Shown here one piece after another: positions 1 through 9,553 of a stretch of 64,000 nt of DNA. A program made the translations under genes and the position numbers. Below the pieces are notes generated by a model, which was not told the origin of the DNA, did no database searches, and worked only from the letters and a program-made list of their open reading frames with translations. The first letter of the stretch is position 1. Each line of letters opens with the position of its first letter. This DNA comes from Marsupella aquatica (lineage: Eukaryota; Marchantiophyta): the NCBI GenBank assembly GCA_973895155.1, contig OZ316894.1, forward strand, positions 558,001-622,000, written 5' to 3'.

Positions 1-683
1 TGACTCCGGTACCTCCGGCTTCAGCCATGGTAATCTTACAAAGGCCTCCAAGCCGGATCTGGCCATGAAGCCTTGGTACTTCTTGGTCTGCATGGCCGTA
101 AAGCATGCATCCTCCTCCCGTGCAAAATGTAGTTGCACCTCCACTGGTAGGGTTGCCGCCCAGCCCTTCCAGGTGTCATCCCTTGTTGGAATGGCCTTGA
201 TGGGATCGACCTCCTCCTCTTCGGCTTCTCCCTGCCTCCTGCTCTGCTGCTCGGCTGGCTTCTTTGGTGCCGTCGACCTCGTTCTTTTTGCCGGGGTGGC
301 TTCATCGTTGACGGCTCCCTTCCTCTTCATCTCTGCTGCCGTGGAGGTTTCTCCTAGCACCGTTGCCTGGGTCCACCTTTCCGTGCTACCCTTTAATTCC
401 CAGTGTATGTCGTTGCAGTTCTTGATGGCCTCTCGGATGCCGACGACGCTGTCCTTGCAAAACAGAAGATCGTCGAGTTGATTGGAAGTAGGCGTCCACA
501 GGAACTTGTCCTTGATGAGTTCGCCTCCTAAGAAAGCCGTCTTCTGCAGCTCCCACAATCGAGCGAGCTCCTGCCGTTCTCGAGTGCCCTTTCTGACTCC
601 TCGTCCTCGTAAGTCTTGATGTACTCAGTTGCCCGTTCGAATAGGCATCCCCAGAAATGTGCCGCTTGATTGACGTTGCTCAT
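1..683 (-). pseudogene. LTR-A-encoded protein, N-terminal part, frameshifted
   Basis: The start codon at 683 matches the start of the LTR-A ORF in the other copies (protein begins MSNVNQAAHFWGC). The N-terminal domain is rich in Trp and charged residues (FW, RLWELQKAAFLGGE, FCEDRVVGIREAI in the homologous copies). A one-base deletion near 590-595, compared with the copies at 15600 and 29550, breaks the frame early; the rest is recognisable only across frames. Function is unknown. The other copies show that this domain is followed by a basic patch, the FGLPxG domain and a coiled coil. Confidence 0.75.
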
Positions 684-1054
684 ACCCTCCTTAGGTTGAT
701 CGTCGGTATCTACTCTCTCCCGAGTGCTTGCCTAAGCAGCTGACAGTAGTTGGCCTCCGTAGTCGTCTGCCTAGTTCGTGCTCGCAAATGAGCCACCATC
801 TCCTGCAAGCGCTCCTTACCCCTCTCCTCTGCCGGTCCTTCTTCCCGTTGATCCTTCCTAGCCGCCGACGCTTAACGCGCCCTAACCCTAATCGGGTTTT
901 CACCCTCAGCCTTACCTCCGGCCTCTGCCCGGGTTCCATGGTTGCCCCTAATTGTTTATATTTTCCTTGTTTTGTCACTATACTAAGGTGTTCCTAGGGT
1001 GCCTTCCTGCTTTACCCACTTAACCGGCCGAGTGATTCCTGTCTAGGCATCACA
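1..1054 (-). mobile_element. LTR-A copy 1, 5' end (inverted, runs off left edge)
   Basis: Reads on the minus strand from TGTGATGCC at 1054. It matches the starts of the LTR-A copies at 16068 (minus), 29067 (plus) and 47392 (plus). It abuts CAGAG (1055-1059), which is the middle of the LTR-A gene in plus orientation, so this copy inserted into another LTR-A. The expected second CAGAG target duplicate lies beyond the left edge. Whether this is a solo LTR or one end of a full element cannot be seen. Confidence 0.85.
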
Positions 1055-1056
1055 CA

Positions 1057-1797
1057 GAGCTCGACAAGGAGCTAAGAGCAACCCAGGAGGAGAGGACTAC
1101 CTTGAAACAAGAACGGGAGGAAGCCCAGAAGGAACTAGAGGAGGCACGCAAGGACCTGGATGAGACCCAGGAGGAGTTGGAGGAAATCACGAGGAAGATG
1201 GAGAACCTCCAGCGGCGGGCCGACAACCAAACGGAGCGGCTGAAGAAACAAGCTGCAGTATTTAAGTGCTTGTCTTCATCAGGCCCAACTCCAATTGGGG
1301 CAACCAAGTTACCAGGAGTGGTACTGGCCGAAGAAAAAGCCGCGCCAACTGCACCAGTGCCGGAAGTAAGTGGGAAGGGGAAGGGACCAGCTGCCAAACC
1401 AGAAAAGAAGAAAAAGCGGAAACCTTCAGGGTCAAGGAGTAATCCGACTCCACAAGCCGTGGTGACCAAAGAGGTAGAACCAGCACCATCCTCCGGCATG
1501 AATACGGCAATAGATCCCGCTATCATCACAGGTGGGGGTGGTGCGGCCCAAGCTGAACTACTCAGTAATGAGGCCAGTATTCCAGATCCGCCTCTTGAGC
1601 AGGCCGGGGAGACCGTAGCCGAGGCTGAGGCCGTAACCGATTCCCAAGCCGATGCCGACGCCGATGGTGGACCCAGTCAGGCCGAGGAAGAATTGACTCA
1701 GTCAAGGGCAGGTAATCTGTCAAGGAATGAGCCTACGGCAGTGGCTGAGGAGGAAGCGTTGGGGGCGTCCATTAAGGATCCACCACCGGTGTCGTGA
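1057..1797 (+). pseudogene. LTR-A-encoded protein, C-terminal coiled coil and tail
   Basis: This is an open frame of about 246 codons with no start of its own; it is the C-terminal third of the LTR-A protein, cut off by an insertion. It begins in a heptad-rich Glu/Lys coiled coil (repeats of the type KELEEARKDLDE). It continues into a conserved block (AAVFKCLxSSGPTPIGATK), a Lys-rich patch (EKKKKRKPSG) that could be a nuclear localisation signal, and an acidic Ala/Glu/Asp tail ending at TGA. Homologous ends occur at 9554 (minus) and 55157 (plus). Molecular function is unknown. Confidence 0.8.
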
Positions 1798-2448
1798 CGG
1801 TGCAAGGGCGCCGTTCCTTTTAGGGAGGGCGGACGTGGAGGGAGGAGGCGTGAGTGGGCAGGGCGGGCGCGGATCTCCACGTTTAGGATTAGGATCAGAA
1901 CCAGGAGCGGCCCTGACACTTAGCTTAGTGGGATTGCGGTCCCACTGGTAGGAGCAACACTTGTGCTCCTGCCTTGCTGTACATAGGTAGATTCGGGCAA
2001 GTAGATTACTGTTAGGTAGATTAGGCTTACGATGCAAAGAATGGTGGATCCACTACCAGGATAAGTACCTGGGCAGCGGGGAGCTCAGGGCCTCTTCTTT
2101 AGCAAGTTTTTAGTTTGCACCAGCCGGGCTGGGATCAAGTAGTACGAGAAGCTCTCGGTTAGTCATACAGTGACCCTTGTGTATATTCATGTTTCCTCAT
2201 GCCTAAGAGCTGAATAGAGTTGGCCTCACGGCTTAGTTCGCAGAACTTGTGTATGAGATGTACTGTTTGTATGGCAAGTGCATGGTATGACTCAGTCAGA
2301 ATGAGTCATTTTGCTATTTGTGTGTCGCATTAACTTGTGTGAAGAGTGCCCACATCAACCAAAAGGAAGGAAAGTAAGCAGGGGAGTGAGAGTTGGATGT
2401 GTCGAGCTGAGAGAGGTCTTAGCGGCTTAACCAAGCCTATTGGGGATC

Positions 2449-2464
2449 ATTCCGGCGGCGGAAT
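2449..2464 (+). promoter_or_regulatory. Conserved LTR hairpin, LTR-A copy 2
   Basis: ATTCCG-GCGG-CGGAAT, a perfect 6-bp stem with a 4-nt loop, followed by AAACATACCTA. It lies 244 bp before the LTR 3' end. The same element occurs in families A, B and C. Role unknown. Confidence 0.7.
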
Positions 2465-2708
2465 CCAAACATACCTAACAAGACGGAGGGGAAGACAGGG
2501 GAAGGCCTAGATTAGGCCGGCTACGTATCTCATGACCCGATGAAGGATCTGTCCAGTATATGTGTGTAAAATGTTAATAGTAGTAGTAGAAGGTTAGCAG
2601 CGTCCCATGCCGCTAAGCCGCGGAAACGGCCTCGCCAAGCGCGAAACCTGTGGGAATCGGCTTGAGCTGGGGGGTTTCTTGGTTTAGGGAGCCATGGGAC
2701 GCACCACA

Positions 2709-3443
2709 ATACTGCTGCTTCATGATATTCTGTCTATATTCTACTCTCTCGGCTGAAATCATTCTTGCCTCCTCTAAAGCTTCTAATCTATATTCTCGCT
2801 CTTTCAGGCTTTCCTCCTCTGAGACTCTTTCCTCAATGGTAACTTGAAATGTCGGTATCTCAAGTTGCATGGGTACCAGAGCTTCTTGTCCAAAGGTTAA
2901 GAAAAAGGGTGTATGACCGGTAGTGGATTTATAGGCTAGATTGTAAGCAAAAACAGCAGCAAACAATTTATCATCCCAATCGAGTTTGTTCTAAGCTACT
3001 GTTTTGTTCAATATCTTTCCTATAATCCCATTGGCTCGTTCTGTCAATCCATTTGCCTTTGGGTGGTAAGGAGTGGTAGGCCTATGTCTAACTAAATACT
3101 GCTCATTTAAACGACTAATTATATCATTCAGAAAATGGGTTCCTCTATCACTAACTAATTCTAGGGGTGCTCCATACCTGGTGAAGATCTGCTCATACAT
3201 AAATCGAGCTGTAGTAATTGCATCGTCCTTCGTTGTTGGCCTGGCCTCCACCCACTTAGTTGCATAATCCGTGGCCAGGATTATGTACTTGTTTCTCCGA
3301 GGATGGGTTAATGGTTTCAGCGGTCCAATGTAATCTATACCCCACTTCTCAAATGGTGCCAGAGGTAGAATAGGGTGCAGTGGATGTCTTGTAGACGCCC
3401 TTGGTCCTCCTGCTCGTTGACAAGGATCACACTGTTTGATGAA
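2709..3443 (-). pseudogene. Integrase (family A), truncated
   Basis: Continues the pol frame after a TAG at 3441-3443. It contains the zinc-finger Cys pair (CDPC), the catalytic-core start GIDYIGP (first Asp), SDRGTHF (second Asp) and NGLTERANG (catalytic Glu), so the D,D,E triad is present. A second TAG at about 2988-2990 falls where a Gln or similar residue stood before NKLDWDDK. The end is cut by LTR-A copy 2 at 2709. It would have inserted element cDNA into chromosomes; here it is non-functional. Confidence 0.9.
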
Positions 3444-5696
3444 CTAATAGACATCCTTGTGCAAGGTGGGCCACCAGTAACCGGCATTTAATATCTTTTT
3501 AGACGTGGTTACTGGAGCAAAATGTCCTCCGGCCTCTTCTCCATGCATAGCCCGTAAGACTCGTTTTACCTCTCCTTTTTCTAAACACCTTTGGATAGTG
3601 CCGTTGATTCCATACCTGTGTAGCACACCCTTAATGTACTGATACTGTCTGACCTTCCGCAGAAAGACTGCGGCTTGTTCTCGGTTTAGCCCTGGCTGTA
3701 ATCTGGATGTGCTGAGGAATTGCAAAATCTCCGGGTACCATGTATCGGCTATTTCCACAACGAATAGCTCCTCGTCGGGGAATCGATCATCGATGCAATC
3801 CGTGGCTGGTTCACCGGTGATCCTTGAAAAGAAGTCGGCATTGGCGTGTAGCTTCCCTGGCTTGATCTTTAGCTCGTAGTCAAACTCCTGTAATAGCAAA
3901 ATCCATCTTGCTACCCTGCCTGTAAGGTCCGGCTTATTTACTATGTACTTCAAACTTTCATGATCGGTATGAAAGATTACCTTGTACCCTAGCAAATAAT
4001 GCCTAAACTTTTTACATGAATAAATGACTCCTAATGCTTCTCTTTCTGTGGTGGAGTAGTTCCGTTCGGCATCGGCAAGCTGACGGCTTGCAAAGTATAT
4101 GGGATGGTCCCTCCCTTTTTCATCCAACTGACTTAGTACTGAGCCGATACAGAAGCCTGAGACATCTACAAAGACATGAAATTCCTTGTTCCAGTCTGGT
4201 GCTATCATGACTGGGGCTTCCACTAACTTTTGCTTTAATTCCACCACAGCTATTACTCTTTCTGGTGTGGGTTCAAAGTCTCCGCCTGCCTTGAGCATGT
4301 TGGTTAATGGTAAAGCTAGCTTGGCAAAATCTTTAATAAACCGGCGATAATACCCAATGCAGCCCAAGAAGGATCTCACATCCTTTATGTTCTTAGGTTG
4401 CATGATGTCAAGCCATATTGCTAGCTTACCTTTGTCAATCTCAATGCCCTTCTTTGATACCTTGTGACCTAGTAGCACACCTTCTGTTACCCCAAAGAAA
4501 CATTTATCTGGGTGTAACTTGAGACCTACCTCTCTGCATCTCATGAAGGTCTTCCTTAGATATTTAGCATGTTTCGATGCCTTCCCGAATACTGCAAAGT
4601 CATCAATGAAGATTTCCATGAACTTTCTCAAGTAATCATGGAAAATGTTCACCATTAATCGTTGAAACATAGCTGGTGCGTTACAGAGTCCAAACGACAT
4701 GCGATTGAAGACATAGATCCCCCATTCCGTGATGAAGGCTGTCTTGATTTGGTCCTCCTGCCTAATCCTGATTTGGTTATAACCAAAGTACCCATCCATG
4801 AATGAATATAGTTCATGACTGGCTACCATGTCTAGTACCATATCAGTAAAGGGTAAAGGAAAATGGTCTTTTAACGTTGCTTCATTCAGCTTCCTGTAAT
4901 CCTGACAAACCCGGATCTTGGGTTTACCATCGGGTCCAGCTTTCTTGGGAACTATCACAATTGGGGACACCCAGTCTGAATGGAGGACTGGAGTGATGAA
5001 TCCGGCTTCCACTAGTTTGTCAATTTCCGTTTTGACCATCAGGGAATACTTAGGATTCATCCTTCGAATTGGTTGTCGAAATGATTTGGCTCCTAACATG
5101 AGATCAATTCGATGTTCTCCTAATGTTGGGTCTACTCCCTTCAGATCTTGGTGACTCCATGCGAACACATCCTAGAATTCAATCAGTAAGTCACTGATCT
5201 CTTTTTCAAGCTCAGGTGCTAGGTCTCTCCCTAAGTTCAGTTCCCTTCCTTCTCCTAAGTCGAGCTTCCGGTATTGCCGTGCTTGGATCATATTAATCTG
5301 CTTCTTCAAATTCGGTGCCAGCTCGACTTCCAGCCTTTCCAGTCTCATACCTCCATAAACTGGAATCTTGGCTGTACTAGCCGAGTCGGTTTCTTCCTTG
5401 GTGTCCATAGATTGTCCCCTTGCCGGTCTCTCCGATTTTGAATTGGTAGTCGGCTTCCCTTCCTGACTCGGCTTTGGATTGTGTCTGTGCATCTCATCCG
5501 CCTCTTCCTCCTGAGGGTCAGGCCGCTGTGCTCTACCGGCTTCTAATAGGGCCCCGATTTGTTTAGCCCTTGTAATCGGCTTGTATGCTGATCCCTTGGT
5601 ATTTAATTCCTTGCCGATGATAGATGGCGTTGTGGATCCTGCCGGCTCCGCCACAATGCCTGAGGAAAATCCACCATCTCGGGTATAGCTCCCCAC
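3444..5696 (-). pseudogene. Pol: linker, reverse transcriptase and RNase H (family A)
   Basis: Opens at a GTG just after a stop at 5697-5699, in the -1 frame relative to gag-protease, and overlaps it by 94 nt. The linker carries the conserved block YGGMRLERLE. One TAG at 5169-5171 interrupts the frame where the copy at 59548 has CAG (Gln). The next 574 residues are open. They hold RT motifs (WVSPIVIVPKK, CQDYRKLN, FGLCNAPAMFQR, catalytic FIDD at about residues 187-190), then RNase H (first Asp in VFVDVSGF, TDHESLK). The final GGHF and GYWWPTLH form the integrase zinc-finger start. RT makes cDNA from element RNA. GYFGY replaces the usual GYSGY. Confidence 0.93.
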
Positions 5697-8582
5697 TTAG
5701 CCGTTTCCAACTGGCTCTCGTCTTGCGCTTCCTCCGGAATTGAAGATAAAAAGGTGGACTCTATGGCAAAGCAGTCCTCGGCTTCCTCGTCACAATCCTC
5801 CAAGTCACCTTCCATAGGTTCTTGCCATAGTCCGCTGGGGGATACCTCTGGTCCAAAGACACTTTCTTCGGTTTGGTCAGCGAGGCATTCTAGCCATCGT
5901 ACCTCATCGGCTGATTCCAGTCCACTGTCGTACCCGTCTACCTCCCTGATGCTTCTTTTGCGGTCATCCTTGGTATCCCAGGATACCGTGATAGAGGGGG
6001 TCCCAAAGGTGAACTCCTTCTTACCCCAATCCTCTATTACCTTGGCTAGGTATAGCCATGGCCTACCAATCAATAGCCGGAATGACGTAGGATTTACCGG
6101 CTTCATTACTACATAGTTAATGCTAAAGAAGATGCCTCCTATCTCTGTCTTGATGCCGGTTAACACTCCCGTGGGAATGACCTGATATCCATTGGCCATG
6201 TTCAGCACTCTTCCAGTCATCTCCGGTGTTAGACCCCACCCCTTTGCTGTTGAATCAATCATAATACATACCCCTGATCCTCCATCGATGGGTACCCGTA
6301 GTAATAATTCTCCTTGAATCATTAATGGTAATGCTGGGGCTCCTTGATCTTCTTCTATCATTAGTACATCGGATCTGGTCGCTACCTTGGGTAATCTTGG
6401 CTTGCCAAGGATTGCCTTTCTTAACTGCTTCCGGAAGTACGGGCTATTTTTCAATAGTTGACCTACTGTTGCCGAGACTCTAGATTCTAGTACATCCTTA
6501 GCTAGGTCATAGGGAACTAACGGCTTCTCTAGTGGTGTCTCTATCTTGGATTCGGCCTGTTTTTTCACGCTAGTCCCCACAATCGTTGGATCCTCCGAAG
6601 CAAACAATGCTTTTGCTCGTTTTATATCTTTGGCTATGGCTTCAGTATTTTCCAGGGATTCTAATTCTCGGAGTTGTTCTTTAACACTAGCCGTGATAGA
6701 TGGGTAGAACAACTTGGGGTGATCTCGATTGAAGTCACTGTCCTGTGAAGGATTGGGCTCACTGGTGGGTTCATGGCTTACCTGTGTTGACGGTGCCCTT
6801 CCTTCTCCTTCCGTTGATGTTGACGAAGAGTCAATCTTTTCTTCCTGAACCTTCCCTTTATTTTTGGCCAGCCCATCCCACCTTTCCTTCCTTCTGGTTG
6901 ATCGAGTAGAGACCCGGTAGCAATCATGATCCATATCCTCTTCTGAAAATGTTGATAGGGCCTCGGTCTCATCATCAGATGGTCCAAACTCTGCCTCGGC
7001 ATCCACCTGCCATCCGAGCTCGATGTGGTTGATTTGAACTCCTCCTGGGGTAGTACCTGGCGGCAGGACCTTGACCGGCAAGAGCTTATGATTTGCGGCC
7101 AATCCTGCCAACCAAGTAGGACATTGTCCTAGCATGTGACCCTCCTGTCGGCATCCCATACATAGCTGAGCTTGCTGTCCATCACCTTGTTTACGTGCAT
7201 TTGGGCATTCTCTAGCAAAATGGCCAGGTTGACCACAATTATAGCATGCCGCAAATCTTTGCACATTTGGCCTAGGAGGTACTGACGGATTCTGAATAAT
7301 CTGAGGATACATCTCTCCTGGATTGTTCCTTAATCCTGACCAGAGAGATGCAGGTCGGTTGGATAGGTCTCGTGCTCCAGTCTCATTGATGCCGAAAACA
7401 CTATCAGCGGCATCTCCTAGAAAGTACTCTACTTCTCCCTGACATGGTCTGACTTCAGCCACATGCCGAATATGACTAGTATTGAGCTTAGGACATGCAT
7501 CTTTATGATGTCCGGTTTTATAACATAAGGCACACCATACAGAGCTATCCTCCTACACTACCTTCTTCTTCGGCTTCACCTCTGCTATTATAGCTTTAAG
7601 CTGCTCAGTAAGGGCTACGATGTTATCTGGTGGTTTAGCCTCCGGCTTGACTTTCGTCTTCCCTCTCCTTCTGCCCTTCCTTTTCCTAATTTTTTCTTCT
7701 TCAGAACTAGAAGATGACTCACTCTTGCTACTTCCACTATCCGAGCTGGAGTTATCACTTCTTGACTTCTTAGAGTGTTTCTTTTTCTTGTCCTTTTTCT
7801 TATGGGGTGATCCTTCCTCCGAGGAGGAACTCTCAGACTTAAGCTGTTTCTTCCGGCTTGTGATGTCTGCATTAATGTATAATTGAATATCTCTAATTGC
7901 CTCGGCTAAAGTCTCTGGGTTCTCCTTCCTAATTGCAAAACTCATCTTCTGTGGCAAAGCATTCACCAACCATTGAAGTTGCATACCTTCAGATGCATTG
8001 GTCTTTGTACGTCTTACCAATTTCTGAAAGCGTTGCAAGAACTTCCTGAAGGATTTGTTCTCCTTGAACCGAAGTCGTCCCAACTTCAGCACTGCTAGTT
8101 CTGAAGTTCCAATGGGTCGAAACTCCTTAACAAATAGTGTTTTGAAGATATCCCAGATGGCTTGATCTTCCACATCCAATGCTCTGTACCAAGGCCTAGC
8201 CTCACCCTTGAACAGGCCGGGAAGAATCTGCATCTTGATGGCCGATTCTCCATTTGTTGCAGCGGTTCCCTCGAAATCATCCAACCATTCGTCCGGATCC
8301 TCATCTCCTCTCCCATGAAATGCCTTGTAATGAATGCGCGACCGTTGGCTCAGTCTGGTCCCTAGCCTCTCGTCTGGCCATGCCTCTGGTTCCCCCATGT
8401 CGATTGGGTACTCGTGTCTTCCTACCGACTCTTCTTCTGATATCTCTTCTTCGATGCCACTCCCAGCTACCAGCTCTTTCTGCCCCTCTCAGTCACTGTG
8501 TATCATGCCACCCGACGAGCTGCTGCAGACAAGCTCTCTCCCGTTGAATCGCTCTTTCCTCTCTTGGCGTAGGTTCAGTCAT
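5603..8582 (-). pseudogene. Gag-protease (family A)
   Basis: The likely original start is the ATG at 8582 (M-T-E-P-T-P-R), conserved at 56124 in element 3. A TGA (8493-8495, CGA in element 3) and an indel leave the main open part from 8398. Order: Gag capsid-like domain (HYKAFHGRGDEDPDEWLDDF, EARPWYRAL), a Ser/Lys-rich basic region, a first Cys-rich box, TAG at 7553-7555, then two CCHC zinc knuckles (CYNCGQPGHFAREC and CMGCRQEGHMLGQC), an acidic linker, and aspartic protease with active site IDGGSG and the flap-side motif LLIGRPWLY. The frame ends at 5603, inside the overlap with the pol frame. Confidence 0.9.
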
Positions 8583-8627
8583 TACCTACGCTTCTTTCCT
8601 AACTTCATATCTCACGGCTTAAGAAAT

Positions 8628-8647
8628 GCCCCCTCCATCTAGCGCCA
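8628..8647 (-). promoter_or_regulatory. Primer-binding site, element 1
   Basis: TGGCGCTAGATGGAGGGG begins 4 nt after the 5' LTR end (8652) on the minus strand. The same 20-mer occurs at 56059 (4 nt after an LTR-A) and at 16112 before the family-B gag. It starts with TGG, the complement of a tRNA CCA end. The primer tRNA is not identified. Confidence 0.8.
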
Positions 8648-8899
8648 AAAATGTGGTGCGTCCCATGGCTCCCTAAACCCAAGAAACCCCCCTGCACAAG
8701 CCGATTCCCGTAGGTTTCGTGCTTGGCGAGGCCGTTTTCGCGGCTTAGCGGCATGGGACGCTGCTAACTTCCTTCTACTACTACTATTAACATTTTACAC
8801 ACATATACTAGACAGATCCTTCATCGGGTCATGAGATACGTAGCCGGCCTAATCTAGGCCTTCCCTTGTCTTCCCCTCCTTCTGGTTAGGTATATTTGG

Positions 8900-8915
8900 A
8901 TTCCTCCGCCGGAAT
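8900..8915 (-). promoter_or_regulatory. Conserved LTR hairpin, LTR-A copy 3
   Basis: On the minus strand ATTCCG-GCGG-AGGAAT; one stem position is mutated (G opposite A). It is followed by a variant of the AAACATACCTA tail. It lies 248 bp from the LTR 3' end. Confidence 0.6.
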
Positions 8916-9553
8916 GATCCCCAATAGGCTTGGTTAAGCCGCTAAGACCTCTCTCAGCTCGACACATCAACTCTCACTCCCTTGCTTACTTTCCTTCACC
9001 TATTAGTTGATGTGGGCACTCTTCACACAAGTTAATGTGACACACAAATAGCAAAATGACTCCTTCTGACTGGGTCATACCATGCACTTGCCATACAAAT
9101 AGTACATCTCATACACAAGCTCTACGAACTAAGCCGTGAGGCCAACTCTATTCAGCTCTTAGGCATGAGGAAACATGAATATACACAAGGGTCACTGTAT
9201 GACTAACCGAGAGCTTCTCTTACTACTTGATCCCAGCCCGGCTGGTGCAACTAAAAACTTGCTAAAGAAGAGGCCGTGAGCTCCCCGCAGCCCAGGTACT
9301 TATCCTGGCGCGGATCCGCCTAATTCCTTGCAGCGTAAGCCTAATCTACCTAACTGAATCTACCTATGTACAGCGAGGCAGGGGTACAAGTGTTGTTCTT
9401 ACCAGTGGAACCGCAATCCCACTAAGCTAAGTGTCAGGGCCGCCTCCTGGTCCTGATCCTAATCCTAAACTTAGAGATCCGCGCCCGCCCTGCCCACTCT
9501 CGCCTCCTCCCTCCACGTCCGCCCTCCTTGAAAGTAGCGGCCCTCCACCACCG

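Larger units (their letters stand above)
1055..2708 (+). mobile_element. LTR-A copy 2, 3' part
   Basis: This is the last 1.65 kb of an LTR-A: the end of its ORF, about 900 bp of 3' non-coding DNA, and the terminus GCACCACA at 2708. It is followed by ATACT (2709-2713) and then by the integrase region of the minus-strand gypsy element, so this LTR inserted into pol. Its 5' portion was separated by insertion of LTR-A copy 1 and lies off the window. It faces the 5' LTR that ends at 8652, so the gypsy internal region appears flanked by inverted LTR ends; that is a product of nesting. Confidence 0.85.
2709..8651 (-). mobile_element. Ty3/gypsy element 1 (family A), internal region
   Basis: This is a minus-strand gag-protease-RT-RNase H-integrase region, an order diagnostic of Ty3/gypsy. 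No chromodomain is visible and the RT box is FIDD, which suggests a non-chromovirus plant lineage; the exact clade is not assigned. The 5' LTR is LTR-A 8652-16068. The region is cut at 2709 by LTR-A copy 2, so the integrase C-terminus, polypurine tract and 3' LTR lie off the window. Reading frames are broken by several TAG stops that correspond to CAG in relatives. Confidence 0.93.

Noticed and set aside
2700-8660. Large inverted terminal repeats (GGGACGCACCACA facing outwards) flanking gag-pol, suggesting a foldback or giant DNA transposon
   Set aside because: The left copy belongs to a plus-strand LTR-A that inserted into pol; the right copy is the true 5' LTR beside a primer-binding site. 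The inversion comes from nesting.
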